This document shows, piece after piece, positions 42,501 to 49,458 of a stretch of 64,000 bases of DNA (the first letter of the stretch is position 1; every line of letters starts with the position of its first letter). The stretch covers positions 10,852,501 through 10,916,500 of the forward strand of contig NC_088309.1 in NCBI RefSeq assembly GCF_910592395.1, in the 5' to 3' direction. Both the position numbers and the translations under genes were made by a program. The notes below the pieces were generated by a model. The model made no database searches. It was given only the letters and a program-made list of their open reading frames with translations, and was not told the DNA's origin. The stretch comes from Lineus longissimus. Lineage: Eukaryota; Nemertea; Pilidiophora; Heteronemertea; Lineidae.

Positions 42501-45500
42501 CTCCCAATTAATGTAAACTTTTTTTAATTGACCGCTCATGAAATTTTGGAACACACCTGTCCAGGAATTTTGATGAGAAATGCAGTGCACGCTCCCTCTT
42601 CTTCCAGTTCCTAGATTCGCCGGCCCTCTTTTACCATCATCTTATACCATTGTGAATATTATCATGAAGAAAACCCCTTCACCCGAACTTTTCAAGCTGA
42701 AGTACACACTGATTCCAGGTGTTCGAGCACTCCAGAGATTGGTTTGAGTAGTCGGCGGTTTGAATTCCCGAGGGTACATTGAGGCCAACAGCTATTTTGG
42801 TTGACCTCGATTCCAAACCCTTTTTCAAAATGGCCATTCAAACCATAAAATCAGCTACCATCTTTCTTTGTTGAAGGGACAACTTTGGCATGAGACAGGC
42901 TGTTTTTCATGCAAAATAGCTTCAAGTAGGACCGTGAATTCTCAAGGAGCCGAGAAAATTATTGACATACCATCAAACTGCCAAAAAGATCTCACCAAAA
43001 CGGAATGTAACTGTACGTTTGCCTAAAAATCTAAGATTTACAAGTCATGTCAAACCCGTCTCACATTACACGCTCAATTCATTATTAGTGATGAGCATTT
43101 AGTTTGTAACTACAGTGATGAGCAGGCGGATAGATTCAAATTACAATGTACATATCACCTTCCTGGCCACCTAAATCCCACACCGAAATTGTCCCTTCAA
43201 GTCACGTGCACGGAACTATATAGATACGATTGCCGTCTGCATTGGCATTTCCGACTCCAAAAGAATCGACTCGAATCTTAATTCAAATCCGGCATTGCTG
43301 ACATCATTGGCGCCAAAGACTATTTCTTTTGACCCTGTTGACCCCGCCTTTAAAATTTTTTTGAGAAAGCCATTCAAACATTTAAATCAACTGCGAGCAT
43401 TATCTATAATATCACCGAGCTATATAAATACGATATATCAAGAAAACTCTGTCGCAATATTGAATTATACGATTATCTGGGACTATTTGAACCCAATTAC
43501 TCTTCCGCCAGCGTGACCTCGTCACAATCATGGCGCTTTATCAATATGGCGACGAATTGAACGAGGTAAATCCCTGTCTATCATAACCCGTACAGTATAG
43601 CCTTGATGGCCTCGGCGGTTAGACTCTTTCACAATGGGTTGGATGGTCACGGGTTCGAACCCCAGGCGAATCTTTTTTTCGTGTTTTTTTTAAACATTTT
43701 CTTCTTATTATTCATTCATGTACGTTTATCAGGCGCGGATCCAAGCGGGTGCACCAGACGCACGGCTCCTAATTGATGTAAACTTTTTTTTGACCGCTCA
43801 TGAAATTTTGGAACACACCTGTCCAGGAATTTTGATGAGAAATGCAGTGCACACTCCCTCTTCTTCCAGTTCCTAGATTCGCCGGCCCTCTTATACCATC
43901 ATCTTATACCATTGTGAATATTATCATGAAGAAAACCCCTTCACCCGAACTTTTCAAGCTGAAGTACACACTGATTCCAGGTGTTCGAGCACTCCAGAAA
44001 TTGGTTTGAATAGTCGGCGGCTTGAATTCCCGAGGGTACATTGAGGCCAACAGCCATTTTGGTTGACCTCGATTCCAAACCCTTTTTCAAAATGGCCATT
44101 CAAACCATAAAATCAGCTACCATCTTTCTTTGTTGAAGGGACAACTTTGGCATGAGACAGGCTGTTTTTCATGCAAAATAGCTTCAAGTAGGACCGTGAC
44201 TTCTCAAGGAGCCGAGAAAATTATTGACATACCATCAAACTGCAAAAAAATCTCACCAAAACGGAATGTAACTGTACGTTTGCCTAAAAATCTAAGATTT
44301 GCAAGTCATGTCAAACCCGTCTCACATTACACGCTCGATTCATTATCAGTGATGAACATTTAGTTTGTAACTACATTGATGAGCAGGCAAATAGATTCAA
44401 ATTACAATGTACATATCACCTTCCTGGCCACCTAAATCCCACACCGAAATTGTCCCTTCAAGTCACGTGCACGGAGCTATATAGATACGATTGCCGTCTG
44501 CATGGGCATTTCCGACTCCAAAAGAATCGACTCGAATCTTAATTCAAATCCGGCATTACTGACATCATTGGCGCCAAAGACTATTTCTTTTGACCCTGTT
44601 GACCCCGCTTCTAAATTTTTTTTGAGAAAGCCACTCTAACATTTAAATCAACTGCGAGCATTATCTATAATATCACGGAGCTATATAAATACGATATATC
44701 AAGAAAACTCTGTCGCAATATTGAATTATACGATTATCTGGGACTATTTGAACCCAATTACTCTTCCGCCAGCGTGACCTCGTCACAATCATGGCGCTTT
44801 ATCAATATGGCGACGAATTGAACGAGGTAAATCCCTGTCTATCATAACCCGTACAGTATAGCCTTGATGGCCTCGGCGGTTAGACTCTTTCACAATGGAT
44901 TGGATGGTCACGGGTTCGAACCCCAGGCGAATCTTTTTTTCGTGTTTTTTTAAAACATTTTCTTCTTATTATTCATTCATGTACGTTTATCAGGCGCGGA
45001 TCCAAGCGGGTGCACCAGACGCACGGCTCCTAATTGATGTAAACTTTTTTTTGACCGCTCATGAAATTTTGGAACACACCTGTCCAGGAATTTTGATGAG
45101 AAATGCAGTCACACTCCCTCTTCTTCTAGTTCCTAGAATCGCCGGCCCTCTTTTACCATCATCTTATACCATTGTGAATATTATCATGAAGAATACCCCT
45201 TCACCCGAACTTTTCAAGCTGAAGTACACACTGATTCCAGGTGTTCGAGCACTCCAGAGATTGGTTTGACTAGTCGGCGGCTTGAATTCCCGAGGTTACA
45301 TTGAGGCTAACAGCTATTTTGGTTGACCTCGATTCCAAACCCTTTTTCAAAATGGCCATTCAAACCATAAAATCAGCTACCATCTTTCTTTGTTGAAGGG
45401 ACAACTTTGGCATGAGACAGGCTGTTTTTCATGCAAAATAGCTTCAAGTAGGACCGTGACTTCTCAAGGAGCTGAGAGAAATTTTGACATACATGTACCA

Positions 45501-46758
45501 TCAAACTGCCAAAAAGATCTCACCAAAACAGAATGTAACTGTACGTTTGCCTAAAAATCTAAGATTTGCAAGTCATGTCAAACCCGTCTCACATTACACG
45601 CTAAATTCATTATTAGTGATGAGCATTTAGTTTGTAACTACAGTGATGAGCAGGCGGAGAGATTCAAATTACAATGCACATACATATCATCTTCCTGGCC
45701 ACCTGAATCCAACACCGAAATTGTCCCTTCAAGTCACGTGCACGGGGCTATATAGATACGATTGCCGTGTGCATGGTCATTTCCGACTCCAAAAGAATCG
45801 ACTCGAATCTTAATTCAAATCCGGCATTGCTGACATCATTGGCGCCAAAGACTATTTCTTTTGACCCTGTTGACCCCGTTTCTAAAATTGAAATTTCTCT
45901 GAGATCGGTGCAAATTTTACCAATTTAACACGGCGAGGTGCATCTCCATATCAACCACGACTTTCAGGAAAAGTTTCGAGGTCATCCGATCTGAACTGAC
46001 GGAGGAGATGTGTGACAAACTATTTCAGCTCTACGTCCATTATAGTAGTGATTATCATGGCAGGTAGAATAAGTTGATAAGTATCATATCGGTATGGAAA
46101 ATATATTTAGGTATTAGCTGTCAGTGTATACTCATATCGGCATGTCTGACAAAAATTTAATCTTAAGTTGACAGCAGTGTTGTGGCACCTCAATACTTTG
46201 AAATGGATTTTAGTGCGAGTTAGGACGAAACTCAGTGAGAAAACAGCATGTAATTGTCTGTTTTTCAAGCAATGTCGAGTTGGCTGTGTACGTTTTGATC
46301 CTAAATCGAGGAATATTCTTGTTTTCATCAATATGATACTTACATAAGGACATTTTTTTTGGTTTCAAACCACCTACCTGTTCAAGATCGATGACAATTA
46401 TGGCGTCTTGGTTCGGGTATCCGTATCCAGCCAAATAAAGTTGTCGCCGGGACGTACTCTGCCACCAAGTCGACAGGTTACCGTCCACCATAGCCGCAGC
46501 AGGGCGCACTGAGGGGTCAGCGCAAGACTGAATGGTCCGCATCGAAGGGTCCAGGAGAACCTGGCTATGGTCGTAATAGGTCTCAGGTCCCGTGCTTCCA
46601 CATGTTATGTTGGCAATGATGTTCTTGTTGAGGGCTACGTTAACTGCTAATGGGCTAAGCACTGCGGTAGTGAATGTTGGTCCGTAAATTGCTAAAATGG
46701 TCACACAAATCAAAGAAATGTAGGAATGCATTTCTTTTCGGAGCCGTTGGGACTCCAT
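2380..46758 (-). CDS. Laminin subunit alpha (alpha3/5-like), 51 exons, complete
   Basis: Secreted basement-membrane subunit that pairs with beta and gamma chains through a coiled coil and binds cell receptors through C-terminal LG domains. I chained 51 exons from the ATG at 46758 to the TAG at 2380-2382. Every junction has AG/GT borders and compatible phase, and the total of 9033 nt predicts about 3010 residues. Domain order: signal peptide (about 1-32), LN (to about 252), 4.5 LE repeats, L4b-like (about 529-715), LE repeats, L4A (about 937-1092), LE repeats (to about 1455), coiled coil (to about 2030), LG1-3, Pro/Thr linker (about 2590-2620), LG4-5. Having L4b-like plus L4A domains is the alpha5/LanA pattern, but the first LE array has only 4.5 repeats, as in alpha1/2. 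Exon lists are in the block entries. A minus-strand AATAAA at 1831-1836 is a possible polyA signal. An extra small phase-0 exon could have been missed. Confidence 0.93.
3859..4275 (+). pseudogene. LINE ORF1, C-terminal fragment
   Basis: About 135 residues are open up to the TAG at 4273-4275, ten bases before the ORF2 start. The sequence contains [19 protein letters not shown] and [12 protein letters not shown], matching the RNA-binding C-terminal part of LINE ORF1 proteins, which coat the element RNA. It ends in a low-complexity Asn/Arg-rich tail ([15 protein letters not shown]). The N-terminal part is missing through 5' truncation of the insertion, so no complete ORF1 product can be made. 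Confidence 0.7.
4285..7212 (+). CDS. LINE ORF2: AP endonuclease plus reverse transcriptase, 975 aa
   Basis: One uninterrupted frame. The N-terminal apurinic-like endonuclease has LNARSL (21-26), SETWL (54-58), [11 protein letters not shown] (166-176) and SDHFPV (237-242). The reverse transcriptase follows with [24 protein letters not shown] (601-611), [14 protein letters not shown] and the catalytic FADD (689-692). The C-terminal part contains [10 protein letters not shown] and [15 protein letters not shown]2 nicks the target and primes cDNA synthesis on it. Domain order and motifs fit the CR1/Jockey group. There are no stops or frameshifts, so the protein may be functional, although with ORF1 truncated it could act only on other copies. 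Confidence 0.93.
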   Translation: MCRDNSAGEHAVRDGHSFMLLNARSLKTVNRSKNKLAQFQQLVLCNQFDFVCVSETWLNAEVADGEILPPSYTIHRRDRNSQEQERGGGVLMACRSDMPSYRRTDLEKENSEILVCEVKPDSDEPFALIVCYNPPDNVDEQMAFLGDLRDVLKSCEGEFSNICLSGDLNIPSINWDTVSSVNGSHVSGEFCNIVNDFSLTQLVLNPTHKHGNILDLILTNQPERFSDTETWPGMYDSDHFPVVSNFRTRMPRRVGISRVVYDFTRADYTGLRSFLCDELGPNSDFCLQNGQDGIDNLWSEWLGVYNTGLDRFIPRKTIRDKSYPPWIDREVRRMSTKVNAARRCAKNRNSDSCWRKYRRLRNELRNLTRDKYKANVNNLGSEVRRNPKRFWNFYHAKTKSNSIPETAKLGNESFVTPLRKAKAFNGYFYSNFSHHNDLRKPDVTMYDNYNLDSVNFTAVEVKSVLNRLDKTKACGPDRVSNRVLRECASTLCSSLAFLFNVSMQTGVLPNDWKIANVVPVYKKGDKHLISNYRPVSLLSVVSKVMERCIYNSIYPVLSPSVYKGQHGFCNRRSTATQLVQFQHRLGQVLDSGGQTDVIYLDFAKAFDSVPHCLLLHKIRSFGICGRLLSWLTSYLTNRKQRVVINGSESSLLDVLSGVPQGSILGPLLFLLYVNDIAEVVSDGTAMDLFADDSKMCREIESVTDCLLLQTDLDKLYAWSKRWGMTFSPSKCMVMSVTRKLNPTHFFYNINGFALCRVDKFKDLGIVFSSDLSWSSHVNGIASSASRMWGMIRRVCGRTADVNLNIMLYKSLVRSRLEYGTVVFDTHVRRDLETLERVQRRVTRHILGPDMPYVERLRALSLLPLSYRREIKDLVFMHDSYYNVLDFNARFYITPAVRGDGLRLAQPRFHSETFGASYWVRTPKLWNSLPVQLHNLKKMHFKSSLNVYYFDRLDRLDVDDMCTFVTFCRCANCRPT
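9766..13791 (-). CDS. Laminin alpha exons 36-43: end of coiled coil and LG1-LG3
   Basis: Exons: 13350-13791, 12829-12970, 12112-12519, 11538-11713, 11201-11345, 10716-10868, 10290-10426 and 9766-9939. Exon 36 ends the coiled coil ([10 protein letters not shown]) and starts LG1. LG folds show the usual strands [30 protein letters not shown] for LG1; [10 protein letters not shown] and FAGCLKEL for LG2; and [16 protein letters not shown] and [10 protein letters not shown] for LG3. LG1-3 are the integrin-binding part of laminin alpha chains. Confidence 0.87.
11998..12115. repeat. AT-rich degenerate tandem repeat at the exon 38 donor
   Basis: About four degenerate copies of a 30-40 bp motif (TAAATCATTTTAAAGATA-like) run up to the laminin exon 38 donor at 12111/12112. 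They appear as TTTTAAAGACAAAATTACTT, GTTTTAAAGATACAATAT, GTTTCAAAGATAGAATTG and ATTTTAAAGATAAACTTACT. On the laminin strand the first copy resembles the true donor sequence, so cryptic donor-like sites are repeated. Confidence 0.45.
14115..20473 (-). CDS. Laminin alpha exons 27-35: coiled coil (domains II and I)
   Basis: Exons: 20211-20473, 17593-17769, 17225-17365, 16712-16861, 16347-16485, 15505-15640, 15065-15309, 14605-14730 and 14115-14315. The block opens with CDRCEF, a Cys pair typical of the start of the long arm, where interchain disulfides form. It then becomes free of Cys and Pro-poor, rich in Leu, Gln, Asn, Ser and acidic residues, with many N-glycosylation sequons (NET, NVT, NQS, NST, NAT). 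Its role is trimer assembly with beta and gamma chains. I inferred heptads from composition and did not score them. Confidence 0.85.
15868..16335 (-). mobile_element. CR1/L2-like LINE fragment with internal deletion
   Basis: In the laminin intron between exons 31 and 32. On the minus strand it reads [15 protein letters not shown] and [17 protein letters not shown], the reverse-transcriptase block around the first catalytic Asp, then jumps after FNIKG to [10 protein letters not shown], which belongs to the far C-terminus of such proteins. The middle of ORF2 is therefore deleted. The 3' end GGGCACTATAAT plus an AT-rich simple repeat is typical of L2/CR1 tails. The fragment starts only about 10-30 bases inside the intron. 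Confidence 0.75.
16890..17080 (+). mobile_element. Possible LINE ORF2 C-terminal remnant
   Basis: In the intron between laminin exons 29 and 30. The plus strand reads [20 protein letters not shown], similar to the GKR-x-R-GRP-x-x-W motif near the C-terminus of some LINE ORF2 proteins. The frame is short and no other landmark is visible. It could be a chance match. Confidence 0.3.
17383..17409. repeat. (TATAGTC)n microsatellite
   Basis: Four near-perfect copies of TATAGTC lie in tandem just upstream of laminin exon 29 on the gene strand, 17 bases from its acceptor. They could affect the polypyrimidine tract if expanded. Confidence 0.8.
18060..18480 (-). mobile_element. Degraded LINE ORF2 C-terminal fragment
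   Basis: In the intron between laminin exons 27 and 28. The minus strand reads [17 protein letters not shown], then DLGWPTLA, then [11 protein letters not shown], interrupted by stops. This is the typical C-terminal region of CR1/RTE-type ORF2 proteins (QRRAARF ... L-x-W-x-x-L ... MYKI). The remnant probably continues to near 17950, but similarity fades. It is an old, broken copy. Confidence 0.7.
18698..18850. repeat. Three GC-rich hairpins in tandem
   Basis: Three successive units of about 65 bp each contain a G5-6 run facing a C5-8 run over a short loop: GGGGGAGCCCCCG near 18707, GGGGGATGAGTCCCCC near 18753 and GGGGGGAAGGCCCCCCC near 18819, preceded in the last two by AGTACATT. They can form very stable stems, and both strands contain repeated G runs. 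They lie in the intron between laminin exons 27 and 28. Confidence 0.75.
18976..19510. repeat. Direct duplication, one copy internally deleted
   Basis: Copy A (about 18976-19137) and copy B (about 19245-19510) share GTCATGACACCCAGGAGC and the following 90 bases, then GAAATGTCACAACTGTCTCC and the following 45 bases. Copy B carries about 100 extra bases between these blocks. The arrangement looks like a tandem duplication followed by a deletion in copy A, all within a laminin intron. Confidence 0.75.
20575..23515 (-). CDS. Laminin alpha exons 20-26: LE repeats C-terminal to L4A
   Basis: Exons: 23404-23515, 22954-23095, 22647-22827, 22234-22430, 21561-21707, 20937 region corrected to 20927-21079, and 20575-20721. 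They encode LE repeats with starts [49 protein letters not shown] and CSCDANGT. The block ends at GCRS, directly before the coiled coil. One repeat ([16 protein letters not shown]) departs from the usual first-loop spacing. All phases agree with the neighbouring exons. Confidence 0.88.
21340..21440. repeat. Inverted repeat of the ATCCGGATTAAAA type
   Basis: In the intron between laminin exons 24 and 25, ATCCGGATTAAAA near 21359 faces TTTTAATCTGGAT near 21392 across about 20 bases, and further ATCCGGATGCATCCG motifs follow. It is a small foldback structure of unknown origin. There is no coding content. Confidence 0.55.
23888..24357 (-). CDS. Laminin alpha exon 19: laminin IV type A (L4A) domain
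   Basis: One 470-nt exon encodes almost the entire L4A domain. It contains [14 protein letters not shown], then [16 protein letters not shown] and a long beta-rich stretch ending [10 protein letters not shown]. The L4A fold sits inside an LE repeat, and the next exon resumes with [17 protein letters not shown], the usual exit signature. The donor is TCAAA/GTAGG at 23888. Coding a domain IV in a single large exon is unusual relative to the finely split L4b-like block of this same gene. Confidence 0.9.
24475..25583 (-). CDS. Laminin alpha exons 16-18: LE repeats before the L4A domain
   Basis: Exons: 25447-25583, 24977-25192 and 24475-24615. They encode [38 protein letters not shown] and a half repeat [10 protein letters not shown] that runs into the L4A domain. 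The exon 17/18 junction ([17 protein letters not shown]) restores normal LE spacing, so no exon appears to be missing here. The loops are short and regular, consistent with a rod segment. Confidence 0.88.
25834..28330 (-). CDS. Laminin alpha exons 11-15: L4b-like domain and the following LE repeat
   Basis: Exons: 28192-28330, 27497-27623, 26976-27118, 26647-26753 and 25834-26045. The block reads [18 protein letters not shown], then YRLLLRYRT, a Cys pair in [19 protein letters not shown], and then [10 protein letters not shown] followed by [11 protein letters not shown]. The YRLLLRY strand, the D-x-I-x-x-L-P-E strand and the FCR...SLS...PCGC exit are features I associate with the L4b domain of alpha3/5 chains rather than the L4A domain of alpha1/2. 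This is the main reason for the class assignment. A profile comparison of L4b against L4A would settle it. Confidence 0.82.
28669..33370 (-). CDS. Laminin alpha exons 2-10: rest of LN domain and LE repeats 1-4.5
   Basis: Exons by my reading: 33152-33370, 32843-32881, 32607-32684, 31110-31302, 30484-30615, 29814-29989, 29477-29582, 29163-29315 and 28669-28777. The LN part contains the conserved [15 protein letters not shown]-type strand and ends at [15 protein letters not shown] repeats follow with their eight-cysteine spacing; LE2 has a long insert ([18 protein letters not shown]). The fifth LE stops half way at GRMCDR, where the L4-type domain begins, as expected when a domain IV is inserted inside an LE repeat. 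N-glycosylation sequons such as NIT, NQS and NLT are scattered through the block. Confidence 0.9.
30238..30270. repeat. Perfect 11-bp inverted repeat
   Basis: TGATAAAACAC (30238-30248) and GTGTTTTATCA (30260-30270) are exact reverse complements around an 11-base spacer, in the intron between laminin exons 6 and 7. The function is unknown and it may be a small MITE remnant. Confidence 0.6.
33664..34075 (+). other. Satellite Cys-rich reading frame with one conserved stop
   Basis: Reading from TTGAAGGGACAA, the frame gives [13 protein letters not shown], later [15 protein letters not shown], a TAA, and then [38 protein letters not shown] and [14 protein letters not shown] before a final stop. 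The spacing of CxxC, CxC and His residues looks like a zinc-binding protein, but I cannot match it to a family. The same TAA occurs in every copy I read, and unit 9 also has a 1-base deletion. It may be a pseudogene fragment captured in the repeat unit. Confidence 0.35.
34394..34465 (+). ncRNA. tRNA-like Pol III promoter sequence of the satellite (unit 1; repeated in every full unit)
   Basis: A box-like TGGCCTTGGCGG and B box-like GGTTCGAACCCC lie at tRNA spacing. A T7 run follows right after AATC, with a T8 run further on; these are the usual Pol III stop. The others are at 35658-35729, 36922-36994, 38185-38256, 39629-39700, 40894-40966, 42335-42407, 43600-43672 and 44861-44933. The acceptor arms do not pair, and the D and T stems have mismatches (the T stem is best in units 2 and 4, with CCCCGG). 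It is therefore tRNA-derived, like the head of a SINE, and not a working tRNA. Transcription is possible but unproven. Confidence 0.7.
35293..35574 (+). other. Satellite ORF, 93 codons (unit 2 copy; present in most units)
   Basis: Each unit has a frame ending [20 protein letters not shown]-type sequence and LNPITLPPA before the stop. Full 93-codon versions are in units 1-4 (34029, 35293, 36557, 37822). Units 5-8 keep at least 73 codons with altered starts (39244, 40589, 42030, 43295). In unit 9 a C-to-T change makes a stop. I recognise no domain, and the sequence is rich in Ile, Ser and Asn. Near-identity of the units could keep the frame open without selection, so coding status is unknown. 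Confidence 0.35.
39147..39318. mobile_element. 172-bp TIR element (MITE) in satellite unit 5, CCGG duplication
   Basis: The empty units read AAATCCGGCATTGC. Here CCGG occurs on both sides (39143-39146 and 39319-39322) of a 172-bp insert that begins TGTAATG and ends TGTTACA, inverted at its termini. It has no coding capacity. TGT...ACA ends with a 4-bp duplication recall integrase-type DNA transposons such as Ginger, but that assignment is a guess. Confidence 0.85.
41852..42023. mobile_element. 172-bp TIR element (MITE) in satellite unit 7, same site as in unit 5
   Basis: Same length, same termini and same insertion point as the copy at 39147-39318, with CCGG at 41848-41851 and 42024-42027. 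The two copies differ at only a few positions. Identical sites imply that one insertion was copied by duplication of satellite units, rather than two insertions. Confidence 0.85.
45890..46377. other. Laminin intron 1 between the satellite and exon 1
   Basis: Unique-looking sequence from the end of the truncated last satellite unit to the exon 1 donor. I see no gene, RNA or obvious repeat here. Confidence 0.6.
46378..46758 (-). CDS. Laminin alpha exon 1: signal peptide and start of LN domain
   Basis: This exon encodes 127 codons. The ATG at 46758 is followed by a basic stretch and a hydrophobic segment ([12 protein letters not shown]) ending near residue 32, a typical secretory signal. The LN domain then starts and contains STWWQS and the VIDLEQ strand. 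The donor GAACAG/GTAGGT is at 46378/46377. A second in-frame ATG nine codons in could also serve as the start and would leave the signal core intact. I see no clear TATA box upstream. Confidence 0.9.
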
Positions 46759-49458
46759 ACCTAGTGTATCCCGGTGAAAGTGGAGTTATATGTGAACCGT
46801 TGTCCCAGCACTCAGGAAAGGCAAGTTTGGCGCGCGTAAATAATTAAGGAAGTGACCAACACTATACAGAGCCGCACCTCACGTTTAATGAACGTGTGAT
46901 CGATATTAGGCAGCGATATCAGGACTTACGTAATTCATGTTGGGCGTAATAAACCTTGCTTGTGTCAACTTATCAATTATTTGCCCAGAGCAAACTTTCT
47001 CTTACGTTCCCAGTATTGCTTATCAAAAATATAATTGTTTGTCATTTTGATAACACAATTTCAGCTAGTTGACGAGTTATAACTCGGTATTTTTACTGCT
47101 GTCTTATGAATATGCCAATTTGAAACCTGCCAGTGACCACCACATATATATGCTTGCATCTTTCGTTAGACGCATACTGACAGCAGCAACAATCAACTCG
47201 AGACTAAATCCGACCGCTACAACGAGAAAACACTATGGACTATCATTGTATTACGCTCTGGTGGCTTTATACGCCCTCTGAATGTGTAAAGTCAGTATAA
47301 ACGATTAAGTTGATGCAAAAAGCAATGGTCACAATGACAGACATTCTCAGATGGAGTAAGCAGAAGGGGACGTAAGGAAAAGAAGGCGGCCTTTAGAACT
47401 GTCGAATGTAAAAAAACAGAAAGCGTACTTTCTAAGTAAACATTTTCGTATCCTCGTATCTTTGTAATGAGACATCTGGTATAAGATCCACATGACTAGA
47501 TACGAAAAAAAACGTGACATGTCACGGGCATGTTCGTTCGTTGAGGTGGGCTGGAAAACGTGGCACGAGAGTGAACAGTGATCTCGTGAATCTGATGTAG
47601 CCTGCTCTTTGGAAATAACTATTTCGTTCTGAAAGTGACGCGTTAAAAGCGACAACGTGACTCTCGGTAAACTTGGCCTTTTTACGCACATTTCAGCCGG
47701 TCTTGCTAACCAAAGTACATGTACATAGTGTTTAAAAAACGTTCGCGGGTACGGTGACCCCTTGTTATAACAGTAAGGAACTTTCTACTAACAAGTTGTC
47801 AAAACGGTATATATCGGTGGAGGTCACGACCGTCCTATATTGACCACACGAAGTTTTCTTAACATGTCAAGTAGGGGTTAGCGGTGAACATGGAGAAAAG
47901 AATCATTGCAATATTACTCAGTTATCCCCAGTGACCTTTTGTGTTGTGCTGAGATTCAAATGCGAGCATGACACAAACATTTATTTGATAGCCATGTGGC
48001 CTTATACTAGTCCTTAAAAAGCTTGTTTTGGTGACGAAGTTCCAACATTGTGTGTGGTTCAGCAAATATCGGATGGAACTCTGGAATCAAGTAAGATTTA
48101 TCCATCACTGATTAGGGAATACCGAGGAAATAAAAAAGAAATTGTTTCTTTTAAAAGATTATCGCTTTTTTTAGATCGGGACAGTTCCAAGGGTATGCAT
48201 ATTCTGTCTGGATATTCTGGCGATAATCCAATTGAAGGACAATACTATTCTGCAATAAACAGTGCGTGCAGGGCTGACAATATCACCGTTCGATTAGATT
48301 CGTGAAAGGCTTTCTCTGTGATATATACAAACATGAAGAATACTAGATTCTGACTCGCACTTTGACGAGGCAACAATTTAGCAAATACGGAAAATGGAGA
48401 AAATGGATGATGGAGGAATGGCCAAAAAAACAACTGCTCTTGTGAGAACGCTGAAGGTTTGTATTAATTGAAAATTATCATACATGTACTTCACCAGTTG
48501 CGTCCTGAACCAGTAACTCATTTAAAGCTACAGCTTTCATGGCCGTTGTGTAGCCTGGGTTATAAACCTAATTGGTAGCAAACGTCTGTCACCTATTGAT
48601 TTGAAACCACTTAGTCACGCTGAGAAACTTGGGAAAACGTTAGGTCTGTTCATTGACAGTTGGTCATGGATTTGCACCCAGATATTGAATGTGGCTTTCG
48701 CACAGATACAATTATCGTTTGACGATTGTTTTGAAAGAATTCGCGATGAATTGATATAGCGTGATTCCTGTAAAGGAAAAAAATGCCTTTAAGGAAGAAA
48801 GCCATTCTTTACAACTTACTTTCCAACATGATGACAAACCAAAGACATTATCGACTTGTCTGGAAATGTTTCGATTATTGCACCTTCCTGTCAGTTTAGG
48901 CATGTTTTCTATCGCCATTTTTTCGTGTCTCGAACAAACCTGCCATAGTTTGCACTCCATAAACCAACAGTGTCCTTTTGTTCCGTGTCGGAGTAACAAA
49001 GCCACAATTTCCATGTTTCCATTTCCTTATTTGGCGAGGTCTTTGCAAATAAACCGTGACGTATTTTTTCTTCTGACCACAATCCGTTATTCTGTTGTTT
49101 GAGAACAACAGGTAATGAAGCATGAAAACATGTTAGACTGATATCAAGTTAGTTTTGCGTCATTGCCATAAAGTTAGGCAACATGGACCGCATCTCGATC
49201 TGATATGTTCATCCCATAGACTACATGTCACTATGGTTATAGTTTGGACTGTAAAATGGCGCTGGGATAACACCAAACAATCTCTAAGTAACCAGCACTC
49301 TAAGCTGTGACAGGGCTTTTATACCTTTTGTGTCTGGCCTACTTCTCTGAAGGTACATCGCAATTTCCACATCATCCTGACCCTCAATGTATTGAAATTG
49401 CTCAGCTTCCAGACAACGCGCGTCAATACCGCTGGAATCCACATAGGCCTGAGGCTAA
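46759..49458. other. Intergenic, upstream of laminin; dispersed repeat piece
   Basis: No gene is supported. Positions 47339-47396 (ACATTCTCAGATGGAGTAAG, then AGAAGGGGACGTAAGG) closely match 26206-26262 in a laminin intron, so both belong to a dispersed repeat; shorter relatives occur near 21885 and 22020. The laminin promoter should lie near 46800-47000, but no TATA box is evident. Confidence 0.5.

Larger units (their letters stand above)
33604..45889. repeat. Tandem array of a 1264-bp unit, nine full copies plus one partial
   Basis: The array fills most of laminin intron 1 (33371-46377). Taking ATTCC(A/G)AACCC as the phase mark, units start at 33604, 34868, 36132, 37397, 38660, 40104, 41369, 42810 and 44072, with a partial unit from 45332 to about 45889. 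Spacing is 1260-1265 bp except for units 5 and 7, each enlarged by a 172-bp insertion. By eye the copies differ by only a few substitutions per hundred bases. Each full unit contains, in order, a Cys-rich reading frame, a 73-93 codon ORF, a tRNA-like sequence, a T run and about 350 bp without recognisable content. The array is recent, or homogenised. Confidence 0.97.

Noticed and set aside
33604-45889. CRISPR-like or rDNA array
   Set aside because: The units are 1.26 kb with no unique spacers and show no rRNA sequence; the genome is eukaryotic.
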